Origin: Candidatus Bathyarchaeota archaeon
Lineage (GTDB): Archaea > Thermoproteota > Bathyarchaeia > Bathyarchaeales > B26-1
NCBI GenBank assembly: GCA_003662645.1
Contig: QMYL01000046.1
Coordinates: 1-7,158 of the forward strand
Reading direction: 5' to 3'
Length of the DNA stretch: 7,158 nt
Of the stretch, positions 1-5,518 are shown piece by piece. A program made the translations under genes and the position numbers. Numbering within the stretch: position 1 is the first letter of the stretch; each line of letters begins with the position of its first letter. The notes beneath the pieces were generated by a model. That model was not told the origin of the DNA and made no database searches. It saw only the letters and a program-made list of their open reading frames with translations.

Positions 1-145
1 CTTCTAGGTCTTCGATTGATAGCTTATGCCCTTCCCTCCTCCACCAGCCGCTCTTTACCCTATCCGGGAAGATTATCACATCATTAAAGTACCTTCTTCT
101 ATCGATTATTATCTCGCCGAAGTCGTAGGATTCGATCACGGGCAA
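1..145 (-). CDS. Mth938-domain (DUF498-like) protein, 3' end cut by left edge
   Basis: Forty-eight codons are visible, reading from a TTG at 145 to the left edge. The translation contains IESYDFGEIIID, VIIFPDRVKSGWW and REGHKLSIEDL, which match my memory of the N-terminal half of the Mth938-like family (DUF498; relatives are AAMDC and the mitochondrial complex I factor NDUFAF3). Family members are about 110-125 residues, so more than half is off the window. The family fold is known but the archaeal function is not. The start is not certain. The frame has a TAA at 191-193, so the start lies between 190 and the conserved IESYDFG. TTG at 145 has an AGGGGA stretch nine bases upstream; GTG at 139 is the alternative. 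It lies 51 bases downstream of the Rio2 stop on the same strand and may be co-transcribed with it. Confidence 0.85.
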   Translation of the reverse strand, partial: MPVIESYDFGEIIIDRRRYFNDVIIFPDRVKSGWWRREGHKLSIEDLE

Positions 146-183
146 TTCGATGCATCCCCTAACAATTGATGTAAAAGCCGAAC

Positions 184-196
184 TTGAATTTTATGG
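184..196 (-). promoter_or_regulatory. Possible weak TATA box for the Mth938-domain gene
   Basis: On the minus strand the short gap after the Rio2 stop contains CATAAAATTC. An archaeal TATA box here would put the transcript start near 166, leaving a leader of about 20 bases with the AGGGGA Shine-Dalgarno-like stretch before the TTG at 145. The match is modest and read-through from Rio2 is equally possible. Confidence 0.3.
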
Positions 197-1084
197 CTAG
201 CCTCCCCTCACGTACTTGAGGGCTTCTTCTAAGTCTCTATCAACCCCAACCTTCCTCTTGAAGAACCTAAGTATGTTATACACATCCCTCCTCAACAGGA
301 AGCCCGCGTTTGGATGGTTGACCCTGACGAATTGGGGCCAATCTATGATTAGGATGTGCCAGTCCGGTTTTAGGATAACGTTGAACTCGCTCAGGTCTGC
401 ATGTATGACCTCAGCCTCGACGTACGCCTTCCTCACGTTGTACAGTATCTCGTTGAGTATGCCCTCCGGTTCGGGAATCTCTATGTAACGTGAGAGTTCC
501 TCACCCTCTATCATACCCATAACGACGACGTGGCGGTTCTGGCTTATGGGTTTTGGTACGGCAACCCCCTTAGGATACACCATTCTTAAGGCCTCAAACT
601 CCTTCTCGGCGGCTAGGCGGGACTGGTACAGCCATGAGATGTGCCTCCTATCCGCGACGTAGCCCCTCAGTCTCCTAGTCTGGCGGAAGCTTATCCTGCC
701 CAGACGGTGGAACTTTACGGCCACCCTCTCTCCAGTTGGGGTTAATGCGTCGTATACATCTGACTCCTTCCCAACCCCCAACGGTTTCCCGAAGGCCTCT
801 AGGATGTCGGCCTTGACGAGGGCGTTCATGGCTAGGCAGTCGTATCCAGCCATGTTAAGGGCGTAACCCACGTATGGCCCCACCCAGCGGTATATGAGCC
901 CGAAGTCGTCAAGCCTAGTTAGGCGGTATTTAACCTCCTTCCTCGGCAGTCCGCTCGCCCTGGGGATGTCATCCTCTGGGACGTATCTGTGGTGGCTCAT
1001 CTCGATCTCTATGGCCAGTAGAACCTTGAAGTCCTCCGGTTCAAGTTCACGGAACACCTTGACGGCTATATCGGCCGATGACAT
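197..1084 (-). CDS. rio2: Rio2 family atypical serine kinase/ATPase (ribosome biogenesis)
   Basis: This encodes a 295-residue RIO2 protein, close to the usual archaeal length (about 280-300). In the family, Rio2 acts in the cytoplasm in late maturation of the small ribosomal subunit, as an ATPase/kinase on pre-40S or archaeal pre-30S particles. Residues 1-85 form the Rio2-specific N-terminal winged helix. The RIO domain follows, with a P-loop GVGKESDVY (103-111), the ATP-contacting Lys124 in VAVKF, a flexible basic loop (about 130-150), the catalytic loop HADLSEFNV (Asp230, Asn235) and the metal-binding IDWPQ (Asp248). All key residues are present, so it should be active. The winged helix and the GxGKESxVY motif separate it from Rio1. 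The ATG at 1084 has no Shine-Dalgarno sequence. A TATA box places the transcript start within a few bases of the ATG, so the mRNA is probably leaderless. It follows the ABC ATPase by 50 bases but seems to have its own promoter. Confidence 0.97.
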   Translation of the reverse strand: MSSADIAVKVFRELEPEDFKVLLAIEIEMSHHRYVPEDDIPRASGLPRKEVKYRLTRLDDFGLIYRWVGPYVGYALNMAGYDCLAMNALVKADILEAFGKPLGVGKESDVYDALTPTGERVAVKFHRLGRISFRQTRRLRGYVADRRHISWLYQSRLAAEKEFEALRMVYPKGVAVPKPISQNRHVVVMGMIEGEELSRYIEIPEPEGILNEILYNVRKAYVEAEVIHADLSEFNVILKPDWHILIIDWPQFVRVNHPNAGFLLRRDVYNILRFFKRKVGVDRDLEEALKYVRGG

Positions 1085-1107
1085 AACATGAAGAAGATGG
1101 TTAGAAG

Positions 1108-1122
1108 GTTGATTTAAGGGCT
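1108..1122 (-). promoter_or_regulatory. TATA box for Rio2, probably a leaderless transcript
   Basis: The minus strand reads CTTAAATC at 1118-1111, preceded by a purine-rich stretch. With the usual archaeal spacing of about 25 bases, transcription would begin near 1088, four or so bases before the ATG at 1084. The bases between the TATA box and the ATG are pyrimidine-rich with no GGAGG-like sequence, which fits a leaderless message. The position is predicted from the sequence only. Confidence 0.5.
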
Positions 1123-1134
1123 TTCTTTCAGGGT

Positions 1135-2028
1135 CTATGCTACGGTTCCAAGCCTATGGAGTTCATCCTCAAGGCTCAACCTCAAGTTCTTGAGCCTTAT
1201 CCTCCTCTTAACGTACTCGTCCCCATCGATCTCCCCTCTGCGGAAGGACTCATCCAGGTTTCTGAGTTGTCTGTCTACATCAGCTATTCTGGCCTTTATC
1301 TGATCCGTGTAGGATACAGGCCTAGCAGTCTCGATGAGGCTTGTCGGTTCCAGGGTCTCCTTTATAACGCCGTCTTCTATCCTCATTATCCTGTCAGCCG
1401 CCCTAGCCACATTTGCGTCGTGGGTCACCATTATAATAGTCTTTTCGAATTCCTTGTTCACCTTGACAAGGTATTCCGTTATCATCCTTGCATTTGCGGA
1501 GTCGAGTTCACCAGTTGGCTCATCCGCGAGTATTATCGGCGGATCGTTCGCCATCGCGGTGGCAATGGCCACCCGTTGCTGTTCTCCACCGCTCAGCTCG
1601 TCCGGTTTGTGGCTGGCCCTGTGCGGTAGGCCCACGACGTCTAGGAGCTCCTTAACCCTCCTCATCCTTTCACTTCTGGGGATTCCCATAGCTATCATGG
1701 GAAGCTCTATATTTTCAGCCGCAGTCAAGGTTGGTATCAAGTTTAGGTTCTGGAATACGAAGCCTATAGTCTTCCTTCTGTAGTCGGTTAGCTGGCGTGG
1801 TGATAGACCCGCAACCTCTAAGTCGCCAACCATTATCGAGCCGGCTGTGGGTTTATCTAAACCCCCTATGAGGTTTAGCAGCGTGGTCTTCCCGCTTCCG
1901 CTCGGCCCTATTATCGAGACGAGTTCACCGTCCTCAACGGTCATACTTAGGCCTCTAAGCGCTTGGATCTCAACCTTCCCGATGCGGTATATCTTGAATA
2001 CGTCCCTAACGACTATCTCCAAACCCAT
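1135..2028 (-). CDS. LolD/MacB-type ABC transporter ATPase with an extended C-terminal tail
   Basis: This 297-residue protein is the ATP-hydrolysing subunit, on the cytoplasmic face, of the exporter whose permease lies just upstream. Counting from the ATG at 2028, the motifs are Walker A GPSGSGKT (41-48), Q-loop Gln93 in FVFQNLNLIPTLTAAENIELP, signature LSGGEQQRVAIA (145-156), Walker B IILADEPTGELD (165-176, catalytic Glu170) and switch His203. The Q-loop context and DEPTGELD are characteristic of the LolD/MacB/FtsE-like subfamily that partners FtsX-type permeases. An in-frame ATG at 2046 would add six residues. I prefer 2028 because GGAGG lies seven bases upstream of it and the homology begins there. 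Residues from about 225 to 297 exceed the usual core of 220-235 residues and form a charged, probably helical tail (RIADVDRQLRNLDE... to the end). The substrate cannot be told from the sequence. Confidence 0.95.
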   Translation of the reverse strand: MGLEIVVRDVFKIYRIGKVEIQALRGLSMTVEDGELVSIIGPSGSGKTTLLNLIGGLDKPTAGSIMVGDLEVAGLSPRQLTDYRRKTIGFVFQNLNLIPTLTAAENIELPMIAMGIPRSERMRRVKELLDVVGLPHRASHKPDELSGGEQQRVAIATAMANDPPIILADEPTGELDSANARMITEYLVKVNKEFEKTIIMVTHDANVARAADRIMRIEDGVIKETLEPTSLIETARPVSYTDQIKARIADVDRQLRNLDESFRRGEIDGDEYVKRRIRLKNLRLSLEDELHRLGTVA

Positions 2029-2029
2029 C

Positions 2030-4918
2030 TTAAGTCCTCCACACAAGCTTAGATGAATATAAGAATACCATTACGATGACTGGTAGAACTGCGGCTGCAA
2101 TTATGAAGGAGAATATAACGGTTAGGATCAGGAGAGCTTCCGGTGGGAATATAACTCTTGGGGTGACGAGCATGGAGGCGACGTTTGAGGCCACTATGTT
2201 ACCCCTATCAATCAAGTATCCAACCGATACTCCCAGAATCCCCGAGATTAAGAGTATGCCGAGGTTCTCAGTTAGGAGCACCAGTATGACCTGTTTAATG
2301 GAGAAACCCCTAACCATGAGCAGGGTTATCTCCTTCCTCCTCTCCTGTATAGTTACGAGGGTTACTAGGGTTACCCCTATCGATGCCGCTATGGCTGCGA
2401 AGAAGACCCCGAGCTTCAGGACATTCAACGGTCCACTTATCAGGAGGTTCTCATCCCTGAACCTCAACTGTTCAGCTGCGGAGTTGACCCATTCAACGCT
2501 GGGTATCTCACGTATCCTTTCGGCGACCTCCTCGCCGTCAGCGTCTGGTTTGAGCTTGACGAGGATGCGCGGCGTCGCTGAGACGGTCTCGTTAACCCGT
2601 TCGTATAGAGATAGGTTGATGTAGGAGTGTAGGGACTGTCCTGCCCTCATTCGCTGTCTTGGGGATAACGTATCTAGCGTGGATGCCTCTGGACCATAGA
2701 ACCCTATTACCTTTAGGTTGAAGGTCTCCCCGCCTATGGTTAGGGAGATGTTCTCTCCTATGCTTATGTACTGCGAGAACTTGTTCTCTAGGATTATTGT
2801 GTCGTTCGATAGGGAATCCAAAAGTTGTTTTGGGTCTCCACCGTTGAACCATTCCGGTTCGTAGTACGCTGTTGAGAGCCACTCCTTCGGGTTTATGGCT
2901 GTGAGCTTCACTATGTCGAAGGCGCTCTCCCCGCTGAAGCCCATGTATTCAACCGTTACGCTCTCAACCTCGGTTATATTAGCCTTTATGGCGTCGATTA
3001 CTTGGGTTAGGTTCTCAATTGAGGAAGGTATGACGTTTATATCTGCACCTACGCTTGCGTAGATTAGCCTGCTGGTGTAGTCCTGTTGACTCGCTATCTG
3101 ACCTATGGCTGAGACGCTGTAGCCAACGATTATGGCGAGGAGGAAGGTTATCGAGGCTACCCTAGCTGAGTTCCTCTGCACGTTCTTCTCGGCGAGAACG
3201 CTTAAATCCTTAATGAAACGGTGGGTTAACCTTCCAAGGGCTCTCTGGAACCTGACGGAGCTACCGATGGAGATCCTTGTGAAACTCCAGAAGAAGAGTA
3301 TTGGACCAAGATATGTGAGTATGTTGTCCGTGAATATGGCTGTCTGGCGGAGGAGGTTGAAGAGGAAACCTCCACCCCTACCTCGGATTAAGGGGGTTAC
3401 AAGTCCACCCTCAGGTGAAAGTATCGAAGCCAAGTCCAGACCTAGGAGGAGCATAACTATCTTGTATGTTCCGAGGATCAGGGCTATCCAGAGCCAAACC
3501 TTCCTATGGGTCTCCTCCTCTACATGGAGGTATTCCCTTAAGGTCTCAACGGCTTTCATCCTTGAGGCTTCCCTAGCGGGTTTGAAGACCGCCAATAAAG
3601 CTATAACGATGCTGAATACGGTTACGATTATGATCGTGTCTGGTTGGATTATCGGAGCCTCTGTGAACTGTCCCATAGTGAAGATTGGGGTGAGAACCGC
3701 TCCGAGCGTTAAACCGGCGGCTGCCCCCATCATGCCGACAAAGACAGCTTCTATCATGAATATCCTCAGAAGTTGTCCACTCGTGAACCCTTTGGTCAGT
3801 AGCAGCCCTATCTCCCTCCTCCTAAGGTGGAAGGATATCTTCGAGACCGTTAAGCCCATATACCAAGCCACAAAGAAGACTGGGAGAGCCAGTATAACCC
3901 CCTGAAGGGTCATGTACATCGAGAAGACCTCGTAGGCGTCCATCACGAGTGAGAGGTAGTTCAAGGTTGAGAGTTTGAGGTCTATGAATGAGACCTTGAG
4001 TATGTTCTCCACCTGGGCTGTAACCGTGTCGAGCTGGGCCTTCGAACCCTCAGTGTCCCAGGGGTTTACTAGAGACTCCCTATCGAGATATAACATTACG
4101 TTAACGATTATTGGGGTGAGGGTCGGCGAGTACGAGTAGACCTCATCCATCAGTTTTGAGAAGGTTTTATTCCAGTCTAGGATTAGGATGTTATGCGAGA
4201 ACCTGCGAACCCCAAAGGTTGCTAGGGGCGAGAATATAGGTACGCCGTACCTACCCAACGACATAAGGAATGATCTATCATCCATGCTTACAAACCCTGC
4301 AACCGTCAGGTTCCACTTAACTATGTGCCTCTTGAAGCCTACCATTATGGGTATCTGTAGGGTTATGTTGTCTCCTACATCAACCCTTGAGGCTATCTCG
4401 GAGTCTATCTCGATGTAGGTCTCGTTCTCCCCTAAGGATGGAGAACCACTCTCAATAACCATCTGGTTATAGATGTAAGAGTTCTCTGAAACTCCAACCA
4501 CAGCATCCACGAAGGGGCGGAAGGATATACTAGACCCATTCCGGGTCCTAACCTTTACTGATAGAACCTTTGGGATTGAGGATGTCCTCGATATAACCTC
4601 CACGCTCTCAACTTCCTCAACCCCTGATAGGAGGTTCACGATTCTCGTAATGTTATCCGACGAGATTTTGGAGAACTGTGAAGAGACGACCATATCTACA
4701 TATATCTGCGAGAGCTGTTGGTTTAGGCTTCTCACACCTATGGAGTCTACGCTGATATTTATCCCAGCGAAGAACGAGGAAGCCAATATGACGCCGAGCA
4801 TTAAGGCTACGAAGAGCTTCCACGAACGGATAACCCGCTTAAAGGCGTATCCAACTATTGCTATGGACATGCCAAACCATCCGTCCCATCTACCTGTAAT
4901 TGAGCGATAAGCATGCAC
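2030..4918 (-). CDS. Large duplicated FtsX/MacB-type ABC permease
   Basis: This is a membrane permease of the ABC3 (FtsX/LolCE/MacB) class, which usually works as an exporter or mechanotransmitter. Numbering is from the GTG at 4918 (962 residues). An ATG at 4870 (946 residues, starting MSIAIVGYAFKRVIRSW) may be the true start, because the 16 residues before it do not look like the family. The order is TM1 (about 36-53), ectodomain 1 (54-332), three membrane segments (about 333-358, 385-412, 427-446), a linker with two more probable segments (about 475-497, 530-548), TM7 (587-608), ectodomain 2 (609-830) and three last segments (832-858, 876-902, 927-955). Both FtsX signatures are visible: RRREIGLLLTKGF (366-378) and RRKEITLLMVRGF (860-872). 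The ectodomains share motifs, so the protein is a tandem duplication. It has no cysteine and 13 N-x-S/T sequons, all in the ectodomains. Its ATPase follows directly. The substrate is unknown. Confidence 0.93.
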   Translation of the reverse strand: MHAYRSITGRWDGWFGMSIAIVGYAFKRVIRSWKLFVALMLGVILASSFFAGINISVDSIGVRSLNQQLSQIYVDMVVSSQFSKISSDNITRIVNLLSGVEEVESVEVISRTSSIPKVLSVKVRTRNGSSISFRPFVDAVVGVSENSYIYNQMVIESGSPSLGENETYIEIDSEIASRVDVGDNITLQIPIMVGFKRHIVKWNLTVAGFVSMDDRSFLMSLGRYGVPIFSPLATFGVRRFSHNILILDWNKTFSKLMDEVYSYSPTLTPIIVNVMLYLDRESLVNPWDTEGSKAQLDTVTAQVENILKVSFIDLKLSTLNYLSLVMDAYEVFSMYMTLQGVILALPVFFVAWYMGLTVSKISFHLRRREIGLLLTKGFTSGQLLRIFMIEAVFVGMMGAAAGLTLGAVLTPIFTMGQFTEAPIIQPDTIIIVTVFSIVIALLAVFKPAREASRMKAVETLREYLHVEEETHRKVWLWIALILGTYKIVMLLLGLDLASILSPEGGLVTPLIRGRGGGFLFNLLRQTAIFTDNILTYLGPILFFWSFTRISIGSSVRFQRALGRLTHRFIKDLSVLAEKNVQRNSARVASITFLLAIIVGYSVSAIGQIASQQDYTSRLIYASVGADINVIPSSIENLTQVIDAIKANITEVESVTVEYMGFSGESAFDIVKLTAINPKEWLSTAYYEPEWFNGGDPKQLLDSLSNDTIILENKFSQYISIGENISLTIGGETFNLKVIGFYGPEASTLDTLSPRQRMRAGQSLHSYINLSLYERVNETVSATPRILVKLKPDADGEEVAERIREIPSVEWVNSAAEQLRFRDENLLISGPLNVLKLGVFFAAIAASIGVTLVTLVTIQERRKEITLLMVRGFSIKQVILVLLTENLGILLISGILGVSVGYLIDRGNIVASNVASMLVTPRVIFPPEALLILTVIFSFIIAAAVLPVIVMVFLYSSKLVWRT
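2036..2040 (-). promoter_or_regulatory. Shine-Dalgarno sequence inside the permease 3' end, setting the ATPase start
   Basis: GGAGG occurs on the minus strand within the last codons of the permease (TGG AGG ACT), seven bases before the ATG at 2028. The permease stop TAA (2032-2030) is separated from that ATG by one base. This arrangement decides the start in favour of 2028 over 2046 and implies that ribosomes finishing the permease begin the ATPase. Confidence 0.8.
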
Positions 4919-4935
4919 GTCGAGTCTTCCTTCAT
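4861..4935 (-). other. Possible 24-codon upstream ORF overlapping the permease's internal ATG
   Basis: An ATG at 4935 opens a 24-codon frame (MKEDSTCMLIAQ... ending DGLACP) that stops with TAG at 4863-4861, overlapping the candidate permease ATG at 4870. Its ATG lies about nine bases after the predicted transcript start and has no Shine-Dalgarno sequence. If the permease starts at 4870, this could be a translated leader whose ribosomes reinitiate at the overlap. If the permease starts at the GTG at 4918, the ORF is only an out-of-frame shadow. The two cysteines are odd beside the cysteine-free transporter. Support is positional only. Confidence 0.2.
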
Positions 4936-4939
4936 CTTA

Positions 4940-4958
4940 TGTCTCTTTGAAGGAGACA
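4940..4958. repeat. Perfect 6-bp dyad at the predicted start of the permease transcript
   Basis: TGTCTC (4940-4945) and GAGACA (4953-4958) form a perfect inverted repeat with a seven-base spacer. It begins about seven bases downstream of the TATA box, so the predicted transcript start (about 4944) falls inside it. The RNA could therefore not contain both arms, which favours a DNA operator over an RNA hairpin. A six-base dyad can also occur by chance. Confidence 0.4.
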
Positions 4959-4962
4959 CTCT

Positions 4963-4976
4963 TCGATTATAAAAGG
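4963..4976 (-). promoter_or_regulatory. Strong TATA box upstream of the FtsX-type permease operon
   Basis: The minus strand reads CCTTTTATAATC here, the best TATA-like match in the window, with TTTATAAT at about 4973-4966. The predicted transcript start is near 4944, about 26 bases before the GTG at 4918 and about 74 before the ATG at 4870. It would drive the permease and ATPase genes together. A repeat copy (4993-5014) lies about 19 bp upstream and a dyad just downstream, so this promoter is probably regulated. Confidence 0.6.
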
Positions 4977-4992
4977 GGTTCTCACCCCGAGT

Positions 4993-5014
4993 ATGCACCA
5001 TAAGTGAAATTGCA
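4993..5014. repeat. 22-bp repeat copy 1, candidate operator upstream of the permease promoter
   Basis: On the plus strand this copy begins ATGCACCATA and ends TGCA. It matches the copy at 5494-5515 in 19 of 22 positions, differing only at positions 11, 17 and 18. The ends form a TGCA...TGCA dyad 21 bp across. It lies in the 112-base gap between the 138-residue membrane protein and the permease, 16 bases past the stop of the former and about 19 bp upstream of the permease TATA box. I interpret it as a transcription factor site, most likely for the neighbouring winged-helix protein. A weak RNA stem near the upstream gene's 3' end is the alternative. Confidence 0.6.
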
Positions 5015-5030
5015 CATTAAGAGTGGGTTA

Positions 5031-5447
5031 TTATCTCCCTGCGTCTTTCCCCTTCTCTCTAGGGGTTCCAGTATTTGTTGGGGTTTCTTTCGACGCCTCA
5101 TATCCTTCAAGTAGTTTCTCCTCCAAGTGTATAAGGAGTCCTATACGTCGCTCCCACCTCTGGAAGAACTTGTATTGCCTCAGGAGGAGGTATATCTCAT
5201 AGACCACGAATATGGAGACCAATATTAGGAATACCATATCATCAAGTATCTGGAAGAGTTTCAATTTATGCTTCAGCATCGCTAAGAATATCATGAAACG
5301 GTACGCTAGGAGGACGAGTAGGGCGGCTGAGATTACCATACCCATCATTGAGGCTGTTCTGAACCTCTCCCACTCCACATCGAGTTCTGATAGGAAGTCG
5401 TGTAGAGACTTCAACGGATACCATTCTTTCCGTTCTTCTTCATCCAT
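5031..5447 (-). CDS. Small protein with two membrane segments, family not recognised
   Basis: This 138-residue protein has a charged, acidic N-terminus (MDEEERKEW, about 1-32), a first membrane segment (about 33-58), a short basic loop (KHKLK, about 59-70), a second membrane segment (about 71-90), a basic stretch after it (RQYKFFQRWERR) and a polar, disordered-looking C-terminus rich in Thr, Gly and Lys. It has no cysteine, signal peptide or catalytic motif that I can see. Both termini are probably cytoplasmic. The ATG at 5447 is the first start after an in-frame TGA. A GGAGG sits 13 bases upstream, which is long spacing. The gene lies between the winged-helix regulator and the exporter, and a repeat copy precedes its TATA-like box. 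A membrane partner or sensor for the regulator or transporter is a reasonable guess from position alone. I am sure it is a gene but not what it does. Confidence 0.75.
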   Translation of the reverse strand: MDEEERKEWYPLKSLHDFLSELDVEWERFRTASMMGMVISAALLVLLAYRFMIFLAMLKHKLKLFQILDDMVFLILVSIFVVYEIYLLLRQYKFFQRWERRIGLLIHLEEKLLEGYEASKETPTNTGTPREKGKDAGR

Positions 5448-5460
5448 CCCTAATCAACAC

Positions 5461-5465
5461 CCTCC
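5461..5465 (-). promoter_or_regulatory. Shine-Dalgarno sequence at unusual distance from the small membrane protein start
   Basis: GGAGG followed by GTG on the minus strand lies 13 bases before the ATG at 5447. Typical spacing is 5-9 bases. No in-frame alternative start lies nearer, because a TGA stands seven to nine bases upstream of the ATG. The site supports translation of this ORF but suggests weak or modulated initiation. Confidence 0.45.
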
Positions 5466-5480
5466 ATATCCGTACATGTG

Positions 5481-5493
5481 ATTGATAATAGTA
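5481..5493 (-). promoter_or_regulatory. Possible TATA box for the small membrane protein, abutting repeat copy 2
   Basis: The minus strand reads TACTATTATC next to the 22-bp repeat. The usual spacing would place the transcript start near 5462, very close to the Shine-Dalgarno sequence. The box is imperfect, and the gene could also be transcribed through from the winged-helix gene 71 bases upstream. The close contact with the repeat means a bound protein would affect TBP/TFB binding. Confidence 0.35.
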
Positions 5494-5515
5494 ATGCACC
5501 ATAGGTGAACATGCA
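5494..5515. repeat. 22-bp repeat copy 2, candidate operator after the winged-helix gene
   Basis: This copy begins ATGCACCATA and ends ATGCA. It contains a perfect small palindrome, CACC-ATA-GGTG, which is imperfect in the copy at 4993-5014, and the same outer TGCA dyad. It starts three bases past the winged-helix stop codon and ends two bases upstream of the TATA-like box for the 138-residue protein. The spacing to the TATA box is about 17 bp shorter than in copy 1, so the two sites may act differently, for example repression here and activation or looping there. Confidence 0.6.
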
Positions 5516-5518
5516 TCT

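Noticed and set aside
1085..1134. Terminator or small RNA between the ATPase and Rio2
   Set aside because: The 50-base gap has no hairpin or T-run that I can see; the TATA box accounts for its AT-rich part.
2592..2882. Minus-strand open frame of 96 codons
   Set aside because: It is a second reading frame inside the permease ectodomain. The overlapping permease frame shows family motifs and the small frame does not.
3132..3905. Long plus-strand open frame (257 codons) opposite the permease
   Set aside because: It lies wholly antisense to a convincing permease gene, its translation is rich in Arg, Ser and Thr with no recognisable domain, and it has no plausible promoter of its own. The same applies to the plus-strand frames at 1156-1629, 1334-1783 and 2076-2624.
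4910..4917. GCATGC palindrome near the permease GTG start, resembling part of the 22-bp repeat
   Set aside because: Only six bases are symmetrical and the similarity to the repeat is limited to TGCA, which is common.
5014..5033. Transcription terminator after the small membrane protein
   Set aside because: No T-run of useful length follows the stop on the minus strand. The only structure is the 22-bp repeat, whose RNA stem would be just four or five pairs.
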